Below are positions 51,965 through 60,779 of a stretch of 64,000 nt of DNA, one piece after another. How positions within the stretch are numbered: the stretch's first letter is position 1; each line of letters opens with the position of its first letter. Where the stretch lies: assembly GCF_900112895.1 (NCBI RefSeq), contig NZ_FONL01000001.1, positions 283,234-347,233 on the forward strand, in the 5' to 3' direction. The position numbers were made by a program, and so were the translations under genes. A model generated the notes under the pieces. That model saw only the letters and a program-made list of their open reading frames with translations, did no database searches and had not been told where the DNA came from. This DNA is from Succiniclasticum ruminis DSM 9236 (lineage in GTDB: Bacteria; Bacillota; Negativicutes; Acidaminococcales; Acidaminococcaceae).

Positions 51965-54376
51965 TTAAAGTTTTTTCAGCATGGCGTATTTTGTCAGCAG
52001 GCTGCGGATTCCCCCGCCGGCAAAGGCGACCTTTACTTCCTGCCCGTCCGGTGAGTTTTTCACACTGACAACGGTCCCCTCGCCCCATTTTTTATGGCTG
52101 ACGCGGTCGCCGATCGCAAAGTCCGTTACATCATCCGCCGGTTTTTCCGGCACAAAATTTGTATGGACCTTACTGAACAGCCCGCTGGTCTTTTTGCTTT
52201 CTTCCTTAAACCGTTCGCTGAGGGATGCGCTCACCCGACTGTCGGGAACCGTTCGTTTGCCCCGGCCTCCGCCGATGATAGTGCCGCCTTCGTCGTCATA
52301 TCCGCCGCGGTAATAAGTGCCCTGCCCATATCCGCTGCGTCTGTTCTGGCGATAACCACCGGAATCAACATTCGAACAGCCGCCCTGTCCGTAACCCCAG
52401 CTCTTATATCCTTCCGTATCGCGGTATCCTGTACTTATCAGCGAAGGACGGTGATACTCATGTACCAGCTTTTCCGGAATCTCTTCCAAAAAGCGGGAGG
52501 GCGCGGAATAATTCGTCTGTCCGTAAATAGTCCGGGTCTTCGCGCCGGTCAGGTACAGGATCTCCTTGGCACGGGTGATGCCCACATAACAAAGCCGCCG
52601 TTCTTCCTCCATCTGTTCATCGTCCATCAGACTGCGGGAATGGGGGAAGAGCCCTTCCTCCATCCCGGCCAGGAAAACTACCGGGAACTCCAGTCCTTTG
52701 GCGGAATGGAGCGTCATCAAGGTAAATTTATCGTTATCCAACTGGGCGTCGTCAATATCGGAAACCAGCGCTACGTGTTCCAGAAAACGGGCCAGGGTTT
52801 TCTCATCCCCTTCATCCTTCAGAAAATCCTGCGCCACGCTGATCAGTTCCTGCAGGTTCTCCGCCCGGCTATCCGACTGGGGTGTCCGTTCCGCCTGCAA
52901 TTCTTCCAGATAACCTGTTTTGTGTATCACATCATCAATCAACTGTTCCACCGGAACCGTGTCCACCTCTGCGATTAAGTCAAAGATGAGGCTGCTCATT
53001 TCTTCCAGTTTTGCAATGAAACGGGGGCTCAATCCCGGTACCGCAGCCGCGTTGGTAATTACCTCAAACAACGATATCCCCTGCGTGTTGGCGTAATCCT
53101 GCAGTTTATTGATCGTCGCCTGTCCGATGCCCCGTTTGGGCACATTAATAACACGCAGCAAGCTCAGCGTATCATAAGGATTGTACAGCAGCTTCAGGTA
53201 GGCCATTACGTCCCGGACTTCTTTCCGGTCGTAAAACTTCACGCCCCCCACCATACTGTAGCTGATACCGCTTTTGATAAGCATTTCTTCAAACACACGG
53301 GACTGGGTGTTGGTACGGTACAGCACCGCCATGTCACCGTAGGAAAAACGGCCACTGCGGATCAGCATCTGGGCCTGCTCCACCACGAACCGGGCTTCGT
53401 CACGCTCGTCCATGGCATTGTAATAGGTGATCGCCGCGCCTGTCGGGTTTTTCGTCCATAACTTTTTCGGTTTGCGGCCCGTATTGTTTTCGATTACCGC
53501 ATTGGCCGCATCCAGAATTACCGTAGTGGAACGGTAATTCTGTTCCAGCTTCAGAAGTTTTGCTTTGGGATAGTCCTTTTCAAAATCGAGGATGTTGCGG
53601 ATGTCCGCGCCCCGCCAGCCGTAAATGCTCTGGTCCGCGTCGCCCACCACGCACAGATTCCCCTCATCTCCCGCCAGAAAGCGCGTCAGCAGGTACTGGG
53701 TCCGGTTGGTATCCTGGTACTCGTCGATCATGATATAGCTGAAACGCTGCTGATATTTTTCCCGCACTTCCGGAAACTCTGCCAGTATCTTTACCGTCAG
53801 CATCAGCAGGTCGTCAAAGTCCATGGCATTGTTGGTCAGCAGCCGTTGCTCGTATAATTCGTAAACCTCCGCTGCCTTCTGCTCAAAAAAATCTCCCGCC
53901 AGTTTTGCAAAAGCCGACGCATTCTGCATCTGGTTCTTGGCGTTGGAAATCGCATTCTGCAGGGCGGCAGGCGGAAACCGTTTTTCATCCAGGTTCATAT
54001 CCTTCAGAATGGATTTTAATAAATTCTTCTGGTCTGCCGCATCGTAAATGGCGAAATTACTCTTATGGGTTCCCAGCACTTCAATCTCCCGTCGCAGGAA
54101 ACGGGCGCAGAAAGCGTGGAATGTGTATAGCCACACGTCCTTCGCCGCAGGTCCCACCATGGCGTCCACCCGGTCACGCATCTCTTTGGCCGCTTTGTTA
54201 GTAAAAGTAATCGCCAAAATTCTATAGGGTGAAACACCAAGCTCCAGCAGGTGTGCAATCCGGCAGGTCAGCACCTTGGTCTTTCCACTGCCGGCCCCCG
54301 CCAGAATCAGCATGGGCCCGTTTATATGTTCCACCGCAGCCTGCTGCTGCGGATTCAGATTTGCAAGAGTATCCAT
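51965..54376 (-). CDS. pcrA: ATP-dependent DNA helicase PcrA (UvrD family)
   Basis: SF1 3'-5' helicase of 803 residues in replication and repair. Walker A is AGAGSGKTK (26-34); further helicase motifs are FTNKAAKEM, DEYQDTNRTQY, GDADQSIYGWRGAD and TLHSAKGLEFPVVFLAG. The C-terminal region after about residue 665 is Gly/Tyr/Arg-rich (GYGQGGC, RRSGYGQGTYYRGGYDD), then ends in a Tudor-like domain (FAIGDRVSHKKWGEGTVVSV), the RNA polymerase-contact type of PcrA. GGAGG precedes the ATG. Confidence 0.97.
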   Translation of the reverse strand: MDTLANLNPQQQAAVEHINGPMLILAGAGSGKTKVLTCRIAHLLELGVSPYRILAITFTNKAAKEMRDRVDAMVGPAAKDVWLYTFHAFCARFLRREIEVLGTHKSNFAIYDAADQKNLLKSILKDMNLDEKRFPPAALQNAISNAKNQMQNASAFAKLAGDFFEQKAAEVYELYEQRLLTNNAMDFDDLLMLTVKILAEFPEVREKYQQRFSYIMIDEYQDTNRTQYLLTRFLAGDEGNLCVVGDADQSIYGWRGADIRNILDFEKDYPKAKLLKLEQNYRSTTVILDAANAVIENNTGRKPKKLWTKNPTGAAITYYNAMDERDEARFVVEQAQMLIRSGRFSYGDMAVLYRTNTQSRVFEEMLIKSGISYSMVGGVKFYDRKEVRDVMAYLKLLYNPYDTLSLLRVINVPKRGIGQATINKLQDYANTQGISLFEVITNAAAVPGLSPRFIAKLEEMSSLIFDLIAEVDTVPVEQLIDDVIHKTGYLEELQAERTPQSDSRAENLQELISVAQDFLKDEGDEKTLARFLEHVALVSDIDDAQLDNDKFTLMTLHSAKGLEFPVVFLAGMEEGLFPHSRSLMDDEQMEEERRLCYVGITRAKEILYLTGAKTRTIYGQTNYSAPSRFLEEIPEKLVHEYHRPSLISTGYRDTEGYKSWGYGQGGCSNVDSGGYRQNRRSGYGQGTYYRGGYDDEGGTIIGGGRGKRTVPDSRVSASLSERFKEESKKTSGLFSKVHTNFVPEKPADDVTDFAIGDRVSHKKWGEGTVVSVKNSPDGQEVKVAFAGGGIRSLLTKYAMLKKL

Positions 54377-54419
54377 CAGTCCTCCAAAAAATCTATGAAA
54401 AACAAAAGCCTGTGATTAT

Positions 54420-54914
54420 TTATTCTTTAAAAATGCTCTTTCGATGCGGGTACAAAGCTTTATAAAGCAGTAACCCCAAAATGCCGCAGGATACCGTTTC
54501 CCCAATGCCGATGGTCCCCATCATCAGTGGGATTGGCAACGGCACGCCATAGGCATAACGAAGCACGAAGGGAACAATAAGCATATTTGCGACAATCGGA
54601 GGGATGACAGCCAGAACAGGATTTTTGCCCCGTAACATCCGGGTCCCCACTGCCCCGATCAGTGTGGCTAATGATCCGAATATTATGTCAGCAAGCACCG
54701 CGCCTCCTAAAATATTAGCAAGCAGGCACCCGACAGCAAGCCCCGGAACCGCTACCGGAGTGAACATGGGCAATATCGTCAGGGATTCTGATATCCTGAC
54801 CTGGATTTCCTTAAAGGAAAACGGCGCAAAAGCAACTGTCAGCACCACGTATGCCGCTGCGATCATCGCCCCTTGCGCAACTAAAAAAGAAGACGCCTTA
54901 TGATTCATGGACAA
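54420..54914 (-). CDS. queT: QueT-family transporter, queuosine-precursor type S component
   Basis: Inner-membrane protein of 164 residues with about five helices. It matches QueT: FAPFSFKEIQVRISESLTILPMFTPVAVPGLAVGCLLANILGG (motif only in parts) and DIIFGSLATLIGA. QueT is usually an ECF S component importing queuosine precursors such as preQ0 or preQ1. The ECF energy-coupling genes at 60105-62442 could serve it. The start is TTG at 54914 (AAAGGAG five bases upstream) or ATG six bases later. The leader has no confident preQ1 aptamer. Confidence 0.83.
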   Translation of the reverse strand: MSMNHKASSFLVAQGAMIAAAYVVLTVAFAPFSFKEIQVRISESLTILPMFTPVAVPGLAVGCLLANILGGAVLADIIFGSLATLIGAVGTRMLRGKNPVLAVIPPIVANMLIVPFVLRYAYGVPLPIPLMMGTIGIGETVSCGILGLLLYKALYPHRKSIFKE

Positions 54915-55003
54915 TCATGCTCCTTTAGCGTACTGTTTACCTGAATATACTCCGAACTTGCCGGGTGCTAAAACATTATACCATAAACATAACGCATACA
55001 GAA

Positions 55004-55038
55004 TATAAAAAAGAGACAGAAGCCAAAGCCTCTGTCTC
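55004..55038 (-). terminator. Terminator after the alanine/glycine symporter
   Basis: Reading leftwards, GAGACAGA (55038-55031) pairs with TCTGTCTC (55020-55013), followed by TTTTTTAT. Its tail overlaps the region of the queT promoter. Confidence 0.9.
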
Positions 55039-55078
55039 CTCATTGCACTTAATGAAAATTTGTCTGAATCGGAACTGG

Positions 55079-56503
55079 TCAGTCTTCCGCAGCAGCCTTA
55101 GCTGCTTCTTCCGCTTCCAGGATCGGCTGGAACCGTTCCACTTCAGCCTTCAGCACATCAGCCAGCAGGATCATGCTGATTAAGTTTGGTATCGCCATCA
55201 GGGCGTTGAAAATATCGGACAGGTTCCACACCAGTTCCAGGGTCTGGGTGGCGCCAACATAGGCGGTCAGGGAGAACAGCACCCGGTAGATGATATTTAA
55301 CTTATGACTGCCTACCAGGTATTCGAATGCTTTTTCACCATGATATTCCCAGCCTAAAATCGTGGAGTACGCGAACAGCAGGATGCCGATGGAAACGATG
55401 TACGCGCCTGCCGGGCCTACGAACCGTTCAAACGCGGCGATGGTCAGGGCGATGCCTTTCAGCGGGGTACCGTCGGCAGCCGTGGCGCCCAGTACGCCGG
55501 AGGAAGCGATGACCAGACCGGTGATAGAGCAGACAACGATGGTATCAAAGAACGTACCGGTCATATTGATATAACCCTGACGGACCGGGTCATCCGTGTG
55601 AGCCGCCGCAGCGGTGATAGCCGCAGAACCCATACCGGCTTCGTTGGAGAAGCAGCCGCGGGCCACGCCGAAGCGGACCGCATTCATAACGCTGACGGTG
55701 ATCGTACCCAGTACGCCGCCTCCTACTGCATCCGGACTGAATGCCATCATAAAAATCTGATACAGGCCGTGCGGAATTGCGGAGAGGTTCCCCAGGATGC
55801 CTGCCAGGCCGGCAACAACATACAGAACCGCCATGGAAGGAACCAGTACAGAGGATACTTTGGCAATCGTCTGAATGCCGCCCAGAATAATAATCAGGGA
55901 CAGAATCGTCAGACCGACACCGGTTACTGCGATAGGAATTTCAAAAGTCTGCTCCAGGGCGGAAGAAATAGAGTTCGCCTGAGTCAGGTTGCCGATACCG
56001 AAGGACGCCAGCACAGTGAACAGCGCAAACAGGAAGCCTAATGCAGCCCCCAGGGATTTGTTCTTCAGCGCGTTCTTCATGGTGAACATAGGACCGCCGG
56101 CCATTTCACCTTTGGCGTTCACCTCACGATATTTAACCGCCAGCATACATTCCGCAAACTTACTGGTGAGACCGAAGCAGGCGGAGATCCACATCCAGAC
56201 CAGGGCGCCGGGACCGCCGGAAAACATAGCCGTGGCCACGCCTACGATATTACCGGTACCGATGGTAGCTGCTAAAGCGGTCATCAGTGTCGAGAACGGG
56301 GAAACGTCGCCATGGCCGCGTTTCGTGGTACGGGCATCTTTGCCCAGCACGCTGCGCAACGCGTATGGCAGGTTCCGCCAGGTGCGGAAGTTCAGCTTAA
56401 AGGTCAGGTATATGCCGGTACCTACCAGCAGGGTCAGCATCGCAGGGCCCCACACAAAACTGTCAATATCATTGACAATGGCATTAATTTGTTCCATATT
56501 CAT
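55079..56503 (-). CDS. Alanine/glycine:cation symporter (AGCS family)
   Basis: Inner-membrane sodium- or proton-coupled importer of alanine or glycine, 474 residues. The family block TALAATIGTGNIVGVATAM is followed by GGPGALVWMWISA and GMGSAAITAAAAHTDDP. There are about eleven helices and an acidic C-terminal tail (EAEEAAKAAAED). A glycine riboswitch and a terminator lie in its leader, so glycine is the probable controlling ligand and likely cargo. AAGGAAC precedes the ATG. It is monocistronic. Confidence 0.94.
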   Translation of the reverse strand: MNMEQINAIVNDIDSFVWGPAMLTLLVGTGIYLTFKLNFRTWRNLPYALRSVLGKDARTTKRGHGDVSPFSTLMTALAATIGTGNIVGVATAMFSGGPGALVWMWISACFGLTSKFAECMLAVKYREVNAKGEMAGGPMFTMKNALKNKSLGAALGFLFALFTVLASFGIGNLTQANSISSALEQTFEIPIAVTGVGLTILSLIIILGGIQTIAKVSSVLVPSMAVLYVVAGLAGILGNLSAIPHGLYQIFMMAFSPDAVGGGVLGTITVSVMNAVRFGVARGCFSNEAGMGSAAITAAAAHTDDPVRQGYINMTGTFFDTIVVCSITGLVIASSGVLGATAADGTPLKGIALTIAAFERFVGPAGAYIVSIGILLFAYSTILGWEYHGEKAFEYLVGSHKLNIIYRVLFSLTAYVGATQTLELVWNLSDIFNALMAIPNLISMILLADVLKAEVERFQPILEAEEAAKAAAED

Positions 56504-56651
56504 AATTCGTTCCTTCTTCCTTTTTATAATTACCGGAACCGCTTCCGGTCTTTGCCTGATCTCGTGCCGTGCTTACCGCGCGGTTACTGCTGTATTACCC
56601 TGTATCAACCCGGATCCTGAATTCCCCCATTTGGACCTCCCAATACTGAAA

Positions 56652-56698
56652 ACGCAAATTAAAACCGGCCTCCGGAAATTCATTCCCTGCAGGCCGGT
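56652..56698 (-). terminator. Expression-platform terminator of the glycine riboswitch
   Basis: Reading leftwards, ACCGGCCT (56698-56691) pairs with AGGCCGGT (56671-56664), followed by TTTTAATTTG, between the aptamers and the symporter gene. A two-step glycine ON switch fits: bound glycine would prevent termination. Confidence 0.72.
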
Positions 56699-56754
56699 CA
56701 ATATCATTGTATGTAACACTTTATATAACGTATTACTTCGCAAGCGGAATTACC

Positions 56755-56945
56755 GCCTGCTCCCGACCCTGTCCTTTTGCCTGAGAGATTGGGGCTGTGC
56801 CCTTGCACCTTCGGCTCTCAATTGAATGAGTATCTCCAGAGTTGTGTCCGCATGCGGTTTCGTGTTCACCGGAACGCCTGAGAGTGCTACTCCTTCGGCA
56901 TGCCTGACCTTTTGGCCCTGCATTCTTCCGCATGTTTCATCCACC
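56755..56945 (-). ncRNA. Tandem glycine riboswitch (gcvT element)
   Basis: Two related aptamers on the minus strand. The downstream one holds GAGAGCCGAAGG (plus 56808-56819 in reverse) and CTCTCAGGCAAAAGGAC (56787-56771), the class consensus. The upstream one holds GCCGAAGGAG and CTCTCAGGC (56884-56876) but departs from the AAAAGGAC tail. GGAGAT precedes the downstream aptamer (56837-56832). It lies between a TTGTTT-16-TATAAT promoter and the AGCS symporter gene. Boundaries are approximate. Confidence 0.9.
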
Positions 56946-56968
56946 CGATATTCAGTTTTACAATCTCA

Positions 56969-56996
56969 ATTATATATTTGAGCCTATTTTAAACAA
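56969..56996 (-). promoter_or_regulatory. Promoter of the riboswitch-symporter transcript
   Basis: Reading leftwards, TTGTTT (56996-56991) and TATAAT (56974-56969) are 16 bases apart, just before the riboswitch. Confidence 0.8.
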
Positions 56997-57059
56997 TCAG
57001 GCTGAAAAAATCAATAGATTTTTTTATGTATACTTGTATACATAGCCTTCTGATTATTT

Positions 57060-57920
57060 TTACCAGGATAAAACTTCCACGCCGGAATCCGTCACCAGCA
57101 CCGTATACTCCCATTGGGCAGAGAGGCTTCCGTCTTCCGTGTAAACTGTCCATTCGTCTTTTTCGTCAATAAAAATATTTTTCCTGCCGGTATTGATCAT
57201 GGGCTCAATGGTGAAAATCATGCCGGGCACCAGCAGCATACCCGTTCCTTTTTTTCCTACATGGGCCACAAAGGGATCTTCGTGGAATTCAACACCGACC
57301 CCGTGGCCGCCGAACTCTTCCACCACACTGTAGCCGTGTTTGTGTGCCAGTTGGGAAACCGCCGCGCCTACATCCCCCAGATGCCCCCAGGGCTTAACCG
57401 CTGCTACGCCCCGCTTCAGGCACTCTTTGGTAATCGCCACCAGGTCTTTGGCTTTTTTGTCCACGCGCCCGATCTCAAACATGCGGGAAGCATCGCCGTA
57501 ATAATTATTCAAAATCGTAGACACATCGATATTTACGATATCACCGGAACGAAGCACCACTTTCTCCGAGGGAATGCCGTGACACACCACATCGTTTATG
57601 GACGTGCACACGCTTTTGGGAAAACCGCAGAAATTCAGCGGTGCCGGAATGCCCCCATGGGAAACTGTAAAATCATATACAATCCGGTCGATTTCTTCCG
57701 TCGTCATTCCTTTTCTGATGTGCTTCGACACCTCGTCCAGCACAGCGGTATTTAATTTGCACGCTTCCCGGATTCCGGCAATCTGTTCCGGTGTTTTGAT
57801 CATCTGGCGGGTTGGCACCTCTTCCCCAGCCAATTGATGCATACGGATCTCATCTTCTATTTCTTTGTGGCAATCTTCATAAGGCTTACCGCTTCCACAC
57901 CAGCACAATATTTCGCTCAT
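57060..57920 (-). CDS. map: Methionine aminopeptidase with N-terminal SEC-C motif
   Basis: Type I enzyme of 286 residues that removes the initiator methionine from nascent proteins in the cytoplasm. The N-terminal SEC-C zinc motif is CWCGSGKPYEDCH (Cys6, Cys8, Cys17, His18). Metal ligands of the pita-bread fold are in NIDVSTILNNYYGDASRMF, GGHGVGVEFHEDP, FTIEPMI and QWEYTVLV. ATG at 57920 follows GGAGG; the four-codon-longer frame is unlikely. The SEC-C tail probably helps ribosome or protein binding. It is monocistronic. Confidence 0.95.
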   Translation of the reverse strand: MSEILCWCGSGKPYEDCHKEIEDEIRMHQLAGEEVPTRQMIKTPEQIAGIREACKLNTAVLDEVSKHIRKGMTTEEIDRIVYDFTVSHGGIPAPLNFCGFPKSVCTSINDVVCHGIPSEKVVLRSGDIVNIDVSTILNNYYGDASRMFEIGRVDKKAKDLVAITKECLKRGVAAVKPWGHLGDVGAAVSQLAHKHGYSVVEEFGGHGVGVEFHEDPFVAHVGKKGTGMLLVPGMIFTIEPMINTGRKNIFIDEKDEWTVYTEDGSLSAQWEYTVLVTDSGVEVLSW

Positions 57921-58099
57921 TGCAACCTCCAATACTGTTTGTACTTGTTTTCTTCTTTCGTTTCAATAGAACATGCAAAGTCTATAACTAAACAGTGCGA
58001 ACCAATATAATAATAAATAATTATATCATTCTTTGGCAAAATATGATAGAATACAATGAAATTAAATTCAAGCTATTATTCATGGAGGTTTTTCTTTTT

Positions 58100-58750
58100 A
58101 TGGACATCAGCCAGATTCCCTATTATTTCAGCGAATACATTATGCACTTCGACAAATACATTCCCATGGTCATGGCTTCTTACGGTTCCCTGATTTATTT
58201 TATTCTGTTTATGATTATTTTCTGCGAAACAGGCTTGGTCGTTACACCATTTTTACCGGGCGACTCCCTGCTCTTTGCCTGTGGCGCCCTGTCCGCTACC
58301 GCCAACAGCCTGCACTTCGGAACCTTGTTTGCAATCTGTCTGGCAGCGGCGATTTTAGGCGATACCAGTAATTACTGGATAGGGGAAAAGTTTGGTAAGA
58401 AACTGCTGGAAAGTCACAACCGCCTGATCAAGCCGGAACATGTGGAAAAGGCACAGAAGTTTTATGAAAAACATGGCCACAAGGCCATCTTCCTGTGCCG
58501 CTTCGTTCCCATCGTCCGCACCTTCGCTCCCTTTGTGGCCGGTATCGGCACCATGCATTACAGCACATTCCTCCGTTACAACGTAATCGGCGGCCTGGTC
58601 TGGGTAGGCCTGTTCACCGGCGCAGGGTATTTCTTCGGCAACATTCCTTTCGTGAAGGAAAACTTCTCCCACGTTGCATTAGGCATCATCATTGTATCCG
58701 TACTGCCTATCGTTTACGAATTTGCCAAAGCAAAAATGGGAAAAGAATAA
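58100..58750 (+). CDS. DedA-family membrane protein
   Basis: Inner-membrane protein of 216 residues of the DedA/SNARE-associated family, now linked to lipid (undecaprenyl phosphate or phosphatidylethanolamine) flipping. The start MDISQIPYYFSEYIM was taken at 58100 because TGGAGG is 11 bases upstream. Conserved blocks are ETGLVVTPFLPGDSLLF, GDTSNYWIGEKFGKKLL and the FYEKHGHKAIFLCRFVPIVRTFAPFVAG segment, with Arg residues needed for function. A terminator follows. No other gene shares the transcript. Confidence 0.92.
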   Translation: MDISQIPYYFSEYIMHFDKYIPMVMASYGSLIYFILFMIIFCETGLVVTPFLPGDSLLFACGALSATANSLHFGTLFAICLAAAILGDTSNYWIGEKFGKKLLESHNRLIKPEHVEKAQKFYEKHGHKAIFLCRFVPIVRTFAPFVAGIGTMHYSTFLRYNVIGGLVWVGLFTGAGYFFGNIPFVKENFSHVALGIIIVSVLPIVYEFAKAKMGKE

Positions 58751-58760
58751 AAAGATAATA

Positions 58761-58819
58761 CAAAAGTCCGGAACCATTGCCTGCCAAAAACAGGAAATTG
58801 GTCCGGACTTTTAATTTTT
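58761..58819 (+). terminator. Terminator after the DedA gene
   Basis: AAAAGTCCGG with AACCA pairs with TTGG and CCGGACTTTT (58799-58812 region), closing an inner CCTG/CAGG hairpin, followed by AATTTTT. Confidence 0.85.
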
Positions 58820-58883
58820 GGAACACTTACTAAATGAATTTGCACGAAGGTTGGGAGCACTGACGAATAACCGGCAGTTCTTT

Positions 58884-60083
58884 TTATTCTGCTTTCAACT
58901 CAGCAATCAGTTTCTCCGCTTTCTCTTTCCAGTCATCCGCATAAGGCGCGCCGCCCTGTGCGGATTCTTTTTTGCCGCCGCCTCTGCCTCCGAAAATCTC
59001 ATTGGCTCTGGCAATGATGGCCTTGCAGTCACCTGCCGCGCCGTCTCCCAGGCCAAACATGTAATTGACGCGCTCCCCGTTGTGATATATCACTGCCACC
59101 ACCGTGTCGGGAACATCCGTCAGTTTCCCAAACAATGTTTTTGCGTCTTTCGGCTCGTATCCGTCCTTGACCGCGGCTGCGATTTTGCAACCTGCGGAAT
59201 TGACCGGGGCTTCCTCCAGAATTGTTTTGATTTCCGATTCCTGTATCTGCTTTACGGCAGCCCTCAGCTTTTCCTTCAGCTCAGCAATTTCATCTTCCAG
59301 CCGTTCAATTCCTTCACAGACTTTTTCTTCTTTCGTGCTCAGCATGTTCGCGGCTTCCTGGACGTACCGCATCTTGTTCCGGGCATCTTCCAAAGCCCAG
59401 CGCCCGCAGAGAAACTCTACCCGGGTTCCTCCCTTGTGTTTTTCAATCTTTGTTATCTTGACAAGCCCCACCACACCGGTTGATGCGGGATGGGTACCGC
59501 AGCAGGTGCAGACGTCTCCGCCCTGTACTGACACCACCCGCAGGATACCGGTCAGTTTCTCATTCTTCTTCCGCATGGGAAGATGCTCCAGCTCTGTATG
59601 GGGTAAATAAGAAACCGTTACGGGACGGTTCTCCCAGATATGCCGGTTGGCCAGGTTTTCCGCCTGAAAGGCATCTTCCAGAGTTACTTCTTTATCCAGA
59701 TCAATCGTCACCACGCGCTCGTTCATGTGGAACCCCACGTTATTGGCGCCAAACAGTTTGAAAAACGCATAGGAAAGGATGTGCTCCCCGCAATGCTGCT
59801 GCATATGGTCCAGCCGGTCCGTCCAATTCACCTGCACCGTAACCTTGCTGCCCACAGGAAATTCCGCCGCACACTCATGGATAATTTTTTCCTTCGTTTC
59901 CCGCACATGCTTCACCTCAGCTCCGTTGATTGTGCCCGTATCACTGAGCTGTCCGCCCCCTTCCGGGAACAGTACCGTCCGATCCAACACTACCGCATAC
60001 CCCTGAGGCGCCTGCTCGCATTCCAGCACCGTCGCTTCACAGGTTTTTAGGTTGGAATCTCTTTCAAACAGTTTTTCTGTCAT
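58884..60083 (-). CDS. Alanyl-tRNA editing protein, AlaX-L type with DHHA1
   Basis: Free-standing editing protein of 399 residues that removes serine or glycine wrongly attached to tRNA(Ala). The editing-site zinc residues are in HMQQHCGEHILSY (H-x3-H-x3-H) and the VCTCCGTHPASTG pair. The Gln/Arg-rich linker and C-terminal DHHA1 domain end in GGRGGGKKESAQGGA, as in AlaX-L or the AlaRS end. The ATG at 60083 (MTEKLFERD) is preferred; GTG six codons upstream is possible. GGAGAG lies 11 bases before it. It is alone, with the ECF operon just behind. Confidence 0.91.
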   Translation of the reverse strand: MTEKLFERDSNLKTCEATVLECEQAPQGYAVVLDRTVLFPEGGGQLSDTGTINGAEVKHVRETKEKIIHECAAEFPVGSKVTVQVNWTDRLDHMQQHCGEHILSYAFFKLFGANNVGFHMNERVVTIDLDKEVTLEDAFQAENLANRHIWENRPVTVSYLPHTELEHLPMRKKNEKLTGILRVVSVQGGDVCTCCGTHPASTGVVGLVKITKIEKHKGGTRVEFLCGRWALEDARNKMRYVQEAANMLSTKEEKVCEGIERLEDEIAELKEKLRAAVKQIQESEIKTILEEAPVNSAGCKIAAAVKDGYEPKDAKTLFGKLTDVPDTVVAVIYHNGERVNYMFGLGDGAAGDCKAIIARANEIFGGRGGGKKESAQGGAPYADDWKEKAEKLIAELKAE

Positions 60084-60104
60084 GATACCACTTCTCTCCA
60101 CTTC

Positions 60105-60779
60105 TTATACCGGCAAGAACTTCTTCCAGAATGGATAAGTACTTAATACTACAACTATCAGCAATACCACAAAATCAGTCAGTGTGAGCTCTTCTTTGGG
60201 CATATTTTTATAAGTGTTGGCGCCAAAGCCCCGCAGTTCCATGGAAAGAGCCAGGGTTTCCGATTTGGCCACGGCACGCATGACCAACGGACGGATTACC
60301 ACCACATAGGACAGCAGGCGTTTCAGCGCGTTGCCCCGGTTGGAATAGCCCCGGCAGGACTGGGCGTCAAGGGTAATGGAACTGTCCTCCAGAAAGTTTG
60401 GGACAAAGCGCAGGGCCGCCGTCAGCATAAACGCATATTCCACCGGCAGATGGAAACGGTCCACTAACGCTTTGGCAATGCTCTGGATGCGCGTCGTCGC
60501 CAGCATGCATAAAAAGGCAAGGGTCATGACCAGCATGCGCAGACCGCCGAACAGGGAAACGTTAAGCGGCGAGCCAAATAAAAGCTGCAGGAGAACCATC
60601 ATGCCGGTAAACACAGCTAACCCGCCAATAGCCGCCAGCATGGTCTTGCTGCGTTTGAAATACAACAGAAGCACTAACTGTAACACAAGAATCGTCGCTA
60701 CGGCTTCCAGCGGCAGAATAAATACCCAGGCTGTAACCGCCAGCGTTACGATAATCCAGGTAAAGGCGTTCAGTTTCAT
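60105..60779 (-). CDS. ecfT: ECF transporter transmembrane component EcfT
   Basis: Inner-membrane coupling subunit of 224 residues with about five helices. It carries the two alanine-arginine coupling signatures that bind the ATPases, seen as DAQSCRGYSNRG and ALSMELRGFGANT. It is the fourth gene of the operon; its start overlaps the preceding EcfA stop by four bases (ATGA). Together with the two ATPases it can serve several S components, including the one at 62439-63047 and possibly QueT at 54420-54914. Confidence 0.93.
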   Translation of the reverse strand: MKLNAFTWIIVTLAVTAWVFILPLEAVATILVLQLVLLLYFKRSKTMLAAIGGLAVFTGMMVLLQLLFGSPLNVSLFGGLRMLVMTLAFLCMLATTRIQSIAKALVDRFHLPVEYAFMLTAALRFVPNFLEDSSITLDAQSCRGYSNRGNALKRLLSYVVVIRPLVMRAVAKSETLALSMELRGFGANTYKNMPKEELTLTDFVVLLIVVVLSTYPFWKKFLPV

